NCBI GenBank assembly: GCA_048939725.1
Contig: JBHLPG010000269.1
Location: forward strand, 1 to 5,560
Reading direction: 5' to 3'
DNA length: 5,560 nucleotides
DNA from: Hodarchaeum sp048939725
GTDB lineage: Archaea > Asgardarchaeota > Heimdallarchaeia > Hodarchaeales > Hodarchaeaceae
Shown piece after piece: positions 1 to 5,560 of the stretch. The notes under the pieces were generated by a model. That model was not told where the DNA came from. It made no database searches and saw nothing but the letters and a program-made list of their open reading frames with translations. Position 1 is the stretch's first letter; each line of letters begins with the position of its first letter. The position numbers and the translations under genes are program-made.

Positions 1-875
1 ATAAAGAACAGTTGAAATTGCATTATGAACAACAAAAAAGCTTGATTGAAGAAATTAAAACAATGCGAAGAAACTTCCAAACAGAACAAAAACTCACCAC
101 GAGGTACAGGAAACAAAGGGATAAATTTAAAGCGGAAAGGCAAGCTCTTCTTGCAAAAACAACCCCTGAAATCGAAACAAGAGATACACAAACAGATTTA
201 TTAGAAATGTTGAAAAAACGAAGAGAATTTCTCCGACGACAAGCTCAACGGGCGGATGGTCCTATATTTAAAATATTAACGAAGCCACAATTAGACCAAC
301 TCACCTTGGTGGAGTTAAAGTTTCATCTTTATGAGCTAGAATTCATGCAACAAACTAAATCCCTTTCACGTGAGGATGAAGAAATACTTATCGAAGAAAT
401 CCAGAGAATAGAAGAGAGAATTGCCCTCTTAGAAAAAAGAAATGAAGCAATGGTTGCAGATTATTTAGGAAATATTCCTGAAACAAAAGAAAAAATTGAA
501 CAGGAAATCGCTGAAATTGATAAAAAAATCTCACAGGAAGAAGCTGATAAAAAAGAGATCAATGAAAGAGTTCAACAAATGTACAGTCGTATTAAACCAT
601 TGAAGGAGGAAGAGGATAAGGCACATGAAGAATTTGTCAAACATCTTCAGCAGATAGAAGAATTGAAGGTTGTAATCCAAGCAAAACAGGAAGAATTAGA
701 TGCTTTAAAAGGAAAAATCGCCAAGGTTAAGAAACTAATTGCGGAAGAGACTCATAAACAGGTATACGGGAAAATTGAAGAAAAAATCGAAGCTCTTCTT
801 AAAAAACGTGATAAAGGAGAACTCACACCGGAGGAACAAGAGTTTCTCATGAGCTATGGTTATGCTCCCTTCTAA
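1..875 (+). CDS. Conserved archaeal coiled-coil protein (COG1340-like), 5' end cut by window
   Basis: The reading frame is open to the left edge. A TTG at position 12 could serve as a start, but codons before it (K-E-Q) continue the same helical pattern, so the true start is probably upstream. Numbering from that TTG gives 287 residues. The protein is almost wholly charged, Lys/Glu-rich helix with heptad-like spacing: one helix over about 1-80, a less charged centre, and a second long coiled coil over about 120-250. No signal peptide or membrane segment is seen. The central motif LEFMQQTKSLS (109-119), followed by E/I/L-rich helix, and the tail LLKKRDKGELTPEEQEFLM (264-282) resemble, from memory, the conserved archaeal coiled-coil family COG1340. 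The biochemical role of that family is not established; a structural or ribosome/RNA-associated scaffold role is a guess. The next gene is 99 bases downstream, so co-transcription is uncertain. I am sure of the gene and moderately sure of the family. Confidence 0.8.
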   Translation, partial: KEQLKLHYEQQKSLIEEIKTMRRNFQTEQKLTTRYRKQRDKFKAERQALLAKTTPEIETRDTQTDLLEMLKKRREFLRRQAQRADGPIFKILTKPQLDQLTLVELKFHLYELEFMQQTKSLSREDEEILIEEIQRIEERIALLEKRNEAMVADYLGNIPETKEKIEQEIAEIDKKISQEEADKKEINERVQQMYSRIKPLKEEEDKAHEEFVKHLQQIEELKVVIQAKQEELDALKGKIAKVKKLIAEETHKQVYGKIEEKIEALLKKRDKGELTPEEQEFLMSYGYAPF

Positions 876-890
876 GTTTGAATTCTGTTA

Positions 891-919
891 GATTATATTC
901 TATTCTTTCGAATAATAAT
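891..919 (+). terminator. Possible AT-rich hairpin and T-rich terminator after the coiled-coil gene
   Basis: Sixteen bases after the stop codon, ATTATATTC (892-900) can pair with GAATAATAAT (910-919) with one bulged A at 914, leaving a pyrimidine-rich loop at 901-909. An alternative smaller stem is TATTC (901-905) with GAATA (910-914). Archaeal termination depends mainly on U-rich RNA, and the stretch 896-909 is rich in T with scattered C and A. The stem is made almost only of A-T pairs and would be weak. The same bases could instead contain a TATA-like element for the next gene, so this is a tentative call. Confidence 0.25.
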
Positions 920-974
920 GGTTAAAAATCAGGATTTTACTAATTAACCGCCTTACCTTTCGGGGATTAATTGT

Positions 975-2171
975 TTGAATTTAAAACATCTAAAACACTA
1001 TGATGAGTTTTTTACGTGCGCGTACTGTGCATATTGTGTTAATAATAATGCAGCATGCCCTACCTTTCTTTCAGTACGACACGAGATCGTTACAGGGAGG
1101 GGAAAGATGATAACGGCACGAAATCTCGCTCAAGGTGCGTTAAAGAGGGAGGAGGGTTTGGATGCCTTAACAGAAGGTCTTTTTCAATGTACATTCTGTG
1201 GTGCGTGTGAACAAGAATGTATTGTAGACATTCCACTGACAGAAGTCTATACTGAATTAAAGGGATTAATTCAAGATCGTTTACCAACAGATACTAAAAA
1301 ATTATTCTCAAATTTAGAAACAAAGTTTAATATCTATGGAATGGATCAAGGTGACCGAAATTTTTGGAATTTCGATGTTGAAGAAATATATGATAAAATG
1401 GTAAATACACCTGCAGAAGTAGGGTATTTCATTGGTTGCGTTGCATCTTATATGGGGAGAGCAGCAGGAGCCCCTGTGGCAATCTTAAAACTAGTGAATC
1501 ATGCAAATGAAAGAATTTCTATTTTTTCTCCCACAGAGAACTGCTGTGGAAACCCTTTTTTGTTAGGAGGAAGTCTAGAAAAAGCGAAAAACCTCGCAAA
1601 ACATAATATTGCAGAAATTAAAAAATTAGGAATAAAAACACTATTTGTTTCGTGTGCTGGATGTTACCGCGTATTTAAACAAGAATATCCTAAGTTATTA
1701 GGAGAAGAATTACCATTTAAAGTTATAACTCATATGGAATACCTATTAAACCTTATTAAGAAGGAAAAATTGAAATTGCTAAGCCTTACCCAAATAAATG
1801 TCTCTTTCAAAGATCCCTGCGAGCTAGGTCGGCATTGTGGTGAGTATGATATTGCACGAGAATTAATCGGCTATCTACCTGGAGTTGAGAACCTAGAATT
1901 ACCAAACAATCGTGAAAATGCACTTTGTTGTGGAGCAGGTGGATTAGTCAAGTTAAATTACCCCACTATTGCAAAAGATGTTGTCTTAAAGCTCATTCAA
2001 CAGATGGAAGAGAGTGGAACTGAATTATGTCTGAATGCCTGTCCTTCATGCCAGTTAAATATTGATCAATTTTTACGCGAAAAAAATTCATCAATACTCT
2101 CCATTGATATCTCTCAATTAGTTCATAGATTATCACAGAATTATATCAATTCTTTGGTACTGAATCCATAA
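975..2171 (+). CDS. HdrD/GlpC-like (Fe-S)-binding oxidoreductase with two CCG domains
   Basis: This 398-residue protein is probably a cytoplasmic electron-transfer subunit related to heterodisulfide reductase HdrD, GlpC and glycolate-oxidase iron-sulfur subunits. The N-terminal ferredoxin-like part has cysteines 15, 18, 21 and 28, then 72, 75, 78 and 82, enough for two [4Fe-4S] clusters. Two full CCG domains follow: C155, C190-C191 and C227-x2-C230; then C282, C318-C319 and C356-x2-C359. Their spacing fits CX31-39CCX35-36CXXC, which in HdrB binds the noncubane [4Fe-4S] active-site clusters. No membrane helix is seen, and no HdrE-like cytochrome, HdrA or FAD-oxidase gene lies in the window. 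The start is TTG: an in-frame stop lies at 945-947, no ATG, GTG or other TTG occurs between it and 975, and the first cysteine is already residue 15. A weak GGGG (962-965) precedes it. Length matches HdrD (about 400). The hydrolase gene follows after 20 bases, so the two likely form an operon. The substrate is unknown. Confidence 0.9.
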   Translation: MNLKHLKHYDEFFTCAYCAYCVNNNAACPTFLSVRHEIVTGRGKMITARNLAQGALKREEGLDALTEGLFQCTFCGACEQECIVDIPLTEVYTELKGLIQDRLPTDTKKLFSNLETKFNIYGMDQGDRNFWNFDVEEIYDKMVNTPAEVGYFIGCVASYMGRAAGAPVAILKLVNHANERISIFSPTENCCGNPFLLGGSLEKAKNLAKHNIAEIKKLGIKTLFVSCAGCYRVFKQEYPKLLGEELPFKVITHMEYLLNLIKKEKLKLLSLTQINVSFKDPCELGRHCGEYDIARELIGYLPGVENLELPNNRENALCCGAGGLVKLNYPTIAKDVVLKLIQQMEESGTELCLNACPSCQLNIDQFLREKNSSILSIDISQLVHRLSQNYINSLVLNP

Positions 2172-2176
2172 GGGCT

Positions 2177-2183
2177 AGGAGTG
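2177..2183 (+). promoter_or_regulatory. Ribosome binding site of the hydrolase gene (decides a TTG start)
   Basis: AGGAGTG lies 8 bases before the TTG at 2192 and partly matches the archaeal consensus GGAGGTG. An ATG at 2188 is in another frame and reaches a stop after 18 codons, so the TTG is the supported start. The site sits in the short gap after the upstream stop, which fits translation from a shared mRNA. Confidence 0.6.
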
Positions 2184-2191
2184 TTCTATGT

Positions 2192-3022
2192 TTGCAATCG
2201 TCTCTACTGAGAATTATCGCTCTCCAACCAAAATTAACTGTTGATGAATTTAATAACAATTTAAAGGAATATAGAAAACTGTTCAAGGAATTTTCATCTG
2301 ATTTTAAATCTTCTGATGTTATCTGTTTTCCTGAATATTGGAATGGGATGAGAAAGGGGAGCTATTCTAGAATTATACATGAAACATCAATGAATTTCTT
2401 AAAAGAAACAGCAATTCAGCATAAGGTATGGATAATCGGTGGTAGTCATTTAGTAGACAATAATACCTCTTCCTATTCTAACAGAGCACATGTTATTGAT
2501 CCTTCTGGCCAGTTAATTGGAACGTATGATAAACGCCATCCTTTTGGATATGAACAGGTTCAAGAAATTTCCCCAGGGTACAAAAACTTATTCTGGAAAA
2601 TAAATGACTGGAAAGTAACGATTCAAATTTGTAGTGATCTCTGGAATACTAAGGATTATTCCTTATTAATAACAGAGGATATTGACCTTGTTTTTTGTCC
2701 AATTCTAACTACAATCCCTGACAAGAAGTATACGAATTATGGCCGTTTTATATGGCATAATCTAGCAGTAATTCGTTCGAAAGAAGCAGCGAGTGCTGTC
2801 ATTGTGAGTGATAGTGCAATGCAACCTATTCGTGAGCCTTATTGGTGTACTGGAGCTAGCTGTATTATTGATCCCTCATGGCGTTTTTCAAATAATGAAC
2901 GAATAGGAAATAAAATACTATCTTCAATTCCTGATGGAAGTAGGGGAATAGTAAAGGCTACCTTAGATTTAACTAGAATTCGACAACAAAGGCAATACCG
3001 AAAAGACATGGGGTTACTCTGA
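2192..3022 (+). CDS. Carbon-nitrogen hydrolase (nitrilase superfamily amidohydrolase)
   Basis: This 276-residue protein has the usual length of a single-domain nitrilase-superfamily enzyme, which hydrolyses a C-N bond of an amide, N-carbamoyl compound or nitrile through a cysteine thioester. The catalytic triad is visible: E48 in FPEYWNGM, K114 in TYDKRHPFGYEQ and C147 in IQICSDLW. E121 in GYEQ fits the additional conserved glutamate. The opening strand RIIALQPK (7-14) and the NRAHVIDPSGQLIGTYDK segment (97-114) are typical of the fold. The residues after the nucleophile (C-S-D-L-W) differ from the common C-Y-D-x-R-F-P-E, so a standard subfamily (omega-amidase, beta-ureidopropionase, N-carbamoylputrescine amidase) cannot be assigned. 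No signal peptide is seen, so it is probably cytoplasmic. The gene starts 20 bases after the Fe-S protein gene with its own ribosome site and is likely co-transcribed with it. Downstream it converges with the protease gene. Family confidence is high; the substrate is unknown. Confidence 0.9.
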   Translation: MQSSLLRIIALQPKLTVDEFNNNLKEYRKLFKEFSSDFKSSDVICFPEYWNGMRKGSYSRIIHETSMNFLKETAIQHKVWIIGGSHLVDNNTSSYSNRAHVIDPSGQLIGTYDKRHPFGYEQVQEISPGYKNLFWKINDWKVTIQICSDLWNTKDYSLLITEDIDLVFCPILTTIPDKKYTNYGRFIWHNLAVIRSKEAASAVIVSDSAMQPIREPYWCTGASCIIDPSWRFSNNERIGNKILSSIPDGSRGIVKATLDLTRIRQQRQYRKDMGLL

Positions 3023-3046
3023 GGAAAAAAAAGAGAGGAGGGGGAA
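3021..3046 (-). terminator. Pyrimidine/T-rich tract, likely transcription terminator of the protease gene
   Basis: The gap between the two convergent genes is almost entirely a 26-base uninterrupted purine run on the plus strand. On the minus strand it reads as C-rich pyrimidines followed by eight T (complement of A8 at 3025-3032). This lies directly after the protease stop codon at 3050-3052. Archaeal RNA polymerase terminates at such U-rich stretches without needing a hairpin. A shorter T5 (3047-3051) on the plus strand could help stop the hydrolase transcript. The function is inferred from position and composition. Confidence 0.4.
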
Positions 3047-3049
3047 TTT

Positions 3050-4840
3050 TTAGAAAAAAGAAATCGTTATTCCATAAAAGAGAAGGAACAGTCCTATCAA
3101 TACAACTATCCACATAAATAACCAGTTAAGGCCTGACCATCGGTTTTTATATGTTCTACCATCCTCGGTAACAATTTTCCAAACTGATAACATAGGGGTA
3201 GGAACTCTATGATACCATCCATAAGCTTTAACCATCTTGCCTTGTAAGCCAGGCACCCTAAAGAGAGCAAAAATCCAAGATAGAAAACCTAATATGGGAC
3301 TATAATCCAGTGTGATTAACCCAGTCTTATCCTGAATAACGAGATCTTCGCTCAACCAATAACCTGGTATTCCCCGCCCGACAACACGACCCTCAAAAAC
3401 AGCTTTCTTACCACGGAGAGGAGAAGCTTCATAATAAGAATTTTTTGTTTGGTCAGTTAAACAATGGACGACTGTAACAGTGTCATCACTATCTATTATC
3501 TTTGGATATTTTTCATGGCGTCTCCATTTCCAAATTAATGCAAACAAGAGAAGACCAACACCCATACCAATAGCTGGATCATACAGTGTACCAGTTGATT
3601 CTCCAACAAGATAAACAATAAATGCACCAATTATAGGTAGAATGAAGAATAGAAGAGGCGCGACATATGATAGGAAGAGGTCAACTAGAAATTCATCCCA
3701 AAGACTCTCTGGAAATTTCACCTCACCAATTCCTGGGAATTCAGGACGAAGACCCCTTTCTTCCTGCATTTTATTTAGAGATTTAATCCTTTTGGCTGGA
3801 AGAGGATGAGTAGAAAAGAGTTCAAGAAATCCACCCCATGGATTTGAAAGATCCCATTGGGCAGCTTTTGCGACTGTTTCTTCATTTAAATCATTTACAC
3901 CGCGTCCGTATGCAGACATTGCCAAGTTCCGTGCTCCACTTACATCAAATATTCCTAAAGAACGCATTCCAGTATTAAAAGCGTTTTGTTTGGAGGCCTG
4001 TTTTCTCACAGTTGGGGATAAATTTTCATCCCGCATCCTTTCTTGAGTTGCTGCGTCCTCTTTTACCATCCCATAAGCAATTTTCACCAGAGCCCTAGAT
4101 AATGCTCCTGGGTCGCCTGTTGCCTCCGCGGAGAAGCTATCTGCATAGTATTCTCGCACCCGAGACAAGAAGAGAACTAGAAAATGGGAAACATAATATG
4201 CAATCCAAGCTCCAATAGCAACTACGAGCGCAACTGCACTAACTTTGGCCGCATCATCATCTCTACTAGTACGAGATGATACACGTGCAAAAGTCCAAAG
4301 ACCTTGGTAAAATGAGTAACAAATCAACGGAATTGCAGCGGCTACGGTCATCCAGATAAAATCTCTATGAATTATATGTCCACATTCATGAGCTACAACA
4401 GCTATTTGCTCTGTTTCGTCCAGGTAATTTAATATTCCTTCAGTAATGGCCATTCGTGCTCTTTTTTTTGTATGGCCATAAGTAAAGGCATTAGGATTAT
4501 TATCGTGGATTATTGCCACCCATTTCAGGGAGAAATTATGAAGTTCCATTTGTTGATGTAGAAAATTCCTGATATGTGTCGGTAATTCATCAACTTGGTA
4601 TTTAGTAGCTTGATAAACCCAAGAAATAGTTATATCCATAATCCAAGGGGATATCAAGAACTGAAAACCTACAATGATAAAAGCAAAGATAACTGGTAGG
4701 AGAATAATTAAATATTCAGAACCAGGAGGAATAAATCCAGATATTGAGATAAAATAAGCTAAAACCATTGCAAGTACGAAGACAATTCCCCAAAGGAACG
4801 ATAGAATCCAAAATGATCTAAGATAAAGTCTTGCTGGCAT
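3050..4840 (-). CDS. M48 family zinc metalloprotease (HtpX/Ste24-like), multi-pass membrane protein with extra C-terminal domain
   Basis: This 596-residue integral membrane protease probably degrades damaged or misfolded membrane proteins, as HtpX does. The zinc site is clear: HECGH at 151-155 inside VVAHECGHIIHRDF, and the third ligand E230 in SRVREYYAD. The family motif THPLPAKRI follows at 344-352. Likely membrane helices are about 10-34, 43-65, 162-185, 200-226, 385-412 and 420-437, with a last one at 571-596. The active site sits just before helix three, on the cytoplasmic side in known HtpX. The protein is about twice the size of bacterial HtpX (roughly 290). The added part is a soluble domain, about 447-565, rich in beta strand, with GRGIPGYWLSEDLVIQD and TGLITLDY. 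It looks like an OB-fold-type domain I recall from other long archaeal M48 proteins, but the fold is inferred. The ATG start has a GGTG ribosome site 6 bases upstream. The gene diverges from the methyltransferase gene and converges on the hydrolase. It is intact. Confidence 0.92.
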   Translation of the reverse strand: MPARLYLRSFWILSFLWGIVFVLAMVLAYFISISGFIPPGSEYLIILLPVIFAFIIVGFQFLISPWIMDITISWVYQATKYQVDELPTHIRNFLHQQMELHNFSLKWVAIIHDNNPNAFTYGHTKKRARMAITEGILNYLDETEQIAVVAHECGHIIHRDFIWMTVAAAIPLICYSFYQGLWTFARVSSRTSRDDDAAKVSAVALVVAIGAWIAYYVSHFLVLFLSRVREYYADSFSAEATGDPGALSRALVKIAYGMVKEDAATQERMRDENLSPTVRKQASKQNAFNTGMRSLGIFDVSGARNLAMSAYGRGVNDLNEETVAKAAQWDLSNPWGGFLELFSTHPLPAKRIKSLNKMQEERGLRPEFPGIGEVKFPESLWDEFLVDLFLSYVAPLLFFILPIIGAFIVYLVGESTGTLYDPAIGMGVGLLLFALIWKWRRHEKYPKIIDSDDTVTVVHCLTDQTKNSYYEASPLRGKKAVFEGRVVGRGIPGYWLSEDLVIQDKTGLITLDYSPILGFLSWIFALFRVPGLQGKMVKAYGWYHRVPTPMLSVWKIVTEDGRTYKNRWSGLNWLFMWIVVLIGLFLLFYGITISFF

Positions 4841-4846
4841 TTTTTA

Positions 4847-4853
4847 CACCTTT
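4847..4853 (-). promoter_or_regulatory. Ribosome binding site of the M48 protease gene
   Basis: On the minus strand AAAGGTG ends 6 bases before the ATG at 4840-4838. GGTG matches the core of the archaeal anti-Shine-Dalgarno partner GGAGGTGATC, and this supports the chosen start. Confidence 0.6.
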
Positions 4854-4876
4854 AGTTTAATCATAATACCACTTAG

Positions 4877-4884
4877 AATATATT
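4877..4884 (-). promoter_or_regulatory. Candidate TATA box (box A) of the M48 protease gene
   Basis: AATATATT is a perfect palindrome in an A/T-rich patch. Read on the minus strand, initiation 24-27 bases downstream would fall near 4854, giving a leader of about 14 bases that just includes the GGTG ribosome site. That geometry is normal for archaeal promoters. Because the box is symmetrical it could also serve the plus-strand gene, with a longer leader of about 85 bases. Motif and position only. Confidence 0.4.
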
Positions 4885-4917
4885 ACATATTTAGCATTTT
4901 GGGAGGAATAATTACCT

Positions 4918-4929
4918 CAAATACTTTTA
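4918..4929 (+). promoter_or_regulatory. Weak candidate TATA region of the mttB-like gene
   Basis: CAAATACTTTTA resembles an archaeal purine-rich BRE followed by a TATA-like element. Initiation about 25 bases downstream, near 4950, would give a leader of about 40 bases carrying the strong ribosome site. The box departs from the TTTATATA consensus, and the AATATATT at 4877-4884 is a competing candidate. Confidence 0.2.
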
Positions 4930-4979
4930 GTTAGCAGAACTCATTTAATTCCCATTATCAGATTAATTTTAGTTACTAT

Positions 4980-4988
4980 AAGGTGATT
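4980..4988 (+). promoter_or_regulatory. Strong ribosome binding site of the mttB-like gene
   Basis: AAGGTGATT matches the archaeal Shine-Dalgarno consensus GGAGGTGATC closely. The GGTG core ends 5 bases before the ATG at 4991. It is the best such site in the window, fixes the start of the downstream gene, and supports an archaeal host. Confidence 0.75.
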
Positions 4989-4990
4989 GC

Positions 4991-5560
4991 ATGCTTTTAG
5001 GTATTCAAAACAATCTTCCTACTTTATCAATCCTTTCAAAGAACCAAGTTGAGGAAATCCACCAAGCATCACTCAAGGTCCTAGAGAATACAGGCGTGCG
5101 TGTATTATCTCAACAGGCATTGGATATTCTAAAGGAAAATAAATGTAAAATCGATTTGAACAGAGTATTTATCCCCTCTGAACTCATCGAAGACACAATA
5201 ACCAAATGTCCTTCTTCATTCACTTGGTATAGTGTTCACCCTGATTCTAAAAAACACCTCAAACTAGAACCTGGTAGAGTTAATTACACTATTAGCCATT
5301 CTCCGACCCATATTATTGATTTTGATGGAAGTCGCAGAAGGTCAACCTACAAGGATATTGAAGATATGACTCTTCTTGGAGATGCCCTTGAAATGATTCA
5401 TCTTGGAGGTTCAGGACTTTCTGGAACAGTAGAAGAAATTGAACAGGGATTGGATCTCATGACAGCCGCAGCATATCGTTTTTTTTACGAGGTTAAAAAT
5501 ACAGACAAACCATTATTTGTACCACCAAGCGGGGCAACCCCTGAAGATGGTTTAGAATTT
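4991..5560 (+). CDS. Trimethylamine methyltransferase (MttB)-family protein, 3' end cut by window
   Basis: An open frame of 190 codons runs from ATG to the right edge without a stop. It begins MLLGIQNNLPTLSILSKN. The N-terminal region VEEIHQASLKVLENTGVRV (20-38), then a short segment with IPSELIEDTI, then FDGSRRRSTYKDIEDMTLL, follows the pattern I know for the MttB superfamily (COG5598): an EEIHxxSLxxLExTGVxV helix, a variable-cofactor-like segment, and a G-x-R-R-x-T-x-x-D-I/L step. Such enzymes move a methyl group from trimethylamine, glycine betaine or a related quaternary amine to a corrinoid protein, in the cytoplasm, as TIM-barrel proteins. The family is usually about 470-500 residues, so roughly 60 percent is missing, including the position where true MttB has pyrrolysine. 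Whether it is a pyrrolysine enzyme or an MtgB-like relative cannot be told. No corrinoid protein gene is visible in this window. The gene is divergent from the protease gene. Confidence 0.85.
   Translation, partial: MLLGIQNNLPTLSILSKNQVEEIHQASLKVLENTGVRVLSQQALDILKENKCKIDLNRVFIPSELIEDTITKCPSSFTWYSVHPDSKKHLKLEPGRVNYTISHSPTHIIDFDGSRRRSTYKDIEDMTLLGDALEMIHLGGSGLSGTVEEIEQGLDLMTAAAYRFFYEVKNTDKPLFVPPSGATPEDGLEF

Noticed and set aside
1..875. Reading the coiled-coil gene as an SMC or Rad50 ATPase fragment
   Set aside because: No Walker or signature motif is present, the C-terminus ends in a short helix typical of the smaller coiled-coil family, and the length fits a stand-alone protein.
1090..1287. 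A 65-codon open frame on the minus strand
   Set aside because: It lies wholly inside the Fe-S protein gene, opposite its conserved cysteine motifs, and its product shows no recognisable motif. It is a shadow frame.
2188..2241. ATG with the AGGAGTG site just upstream, as a start for a gene
   Set aside because: The frame stops after 18 codons and is not the frame of the catalytic motifs of the hydrolase. The TTG at 2192 fits both.
4901..4907. GGGAGGA, a ribosome-site-like sequence in the divergent gap
   Set aside because: No ATG, GTG or TTG follows at a suitable distance, and the frame from a nearby ATT stops within a few codons. Probably chance, or part of the promoter region.
5479..5490. 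T8 run as a terminator
   Set aside because: It lies inside the mttB-like coding frame (codons for R-F-F-Y) and interrupts nothing.
1..5560. CRISPR array, tRNA, rRNA, insertion sequence or phage module
   Set aside because: No direct repeats with regular spacing, cloverleaf-like segments, terminal inverted repeats or transposase/integrase motifs were seen on either strand.

Overview
The window reads as chromosomal DNA of an archaeon, AT-rich by eye. The evidence is: (i) Shine-Dalgarno sequences that fit the archaeal 16S tail (GGTGATT before the last gene, GGTG before the protease, AGGAGTG before the hydrolase); (ii) repeated TTG start codons; (iii) an archaeal-type conserved coiled-coil protein; (iv) an HdrD-like protein with two CCG domains; (v) an archaeal-style M48 membrane protease with an extra C-terminal domain; and (vi) a trimethylamine-methyltransferase-family protein. 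An Asgard or TACK-group archaeon would fit, but that placement is inference. No rRNA, tRNA, CRISPR array, insertion sequence or phage gene is visible.

Layout. From 1 to 875 (+) is the 3' part of a coiled-coil protein gene that is open to the left edge. A 99-base AT-rich gap follows, with a possible terminator and promoter. From 975 to 3022 (+) lies a tight two-gene unit with a 20-base gap: an HdrD/GlpC-like iron-sulfur oxidoreductase, then a nitrilase-superfamily amidohydrolase. Both start with TTG. A 27-base convergent gap, mostly a purine run, separates the hydrolase from a large M48 (HtpX/Ste24-like) zinc membrane protease on the minus strand (3050-4840). A 150-base divergent promoter region then leads to an mttB-like gene (4991 onward, +), which is cut by the right edge after 190 codons. 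There is no gene-free stretch longer than 300 bases.

How they may work together. The iron-sulfur protein and the hydrolase are probably co-transcribed. The iron-sulfur protein is a soluble electron-transfer or disulfide-reductase-like subunit, and the hydrolase cleaves an unidentified amide or nitrile. The MttB-family enzyme suggests methyl transfer from a methylated amine or betaine to a corrinoid protein. HdrD-type proteins commonly occur in organisms that feed such methyl groups into energy metabolism, but no direct link between the two is shown here. The protease and the coiled-coil protein look like housekeeping genes. I see mostly recognisable families rather than a clearly new system. 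The most interesting points are the orphan HdrD-like/hydrolase pair with unusual cysteine spacing, the atypical hydrolase active-site elbow, and the C-terminal domain of the protease.
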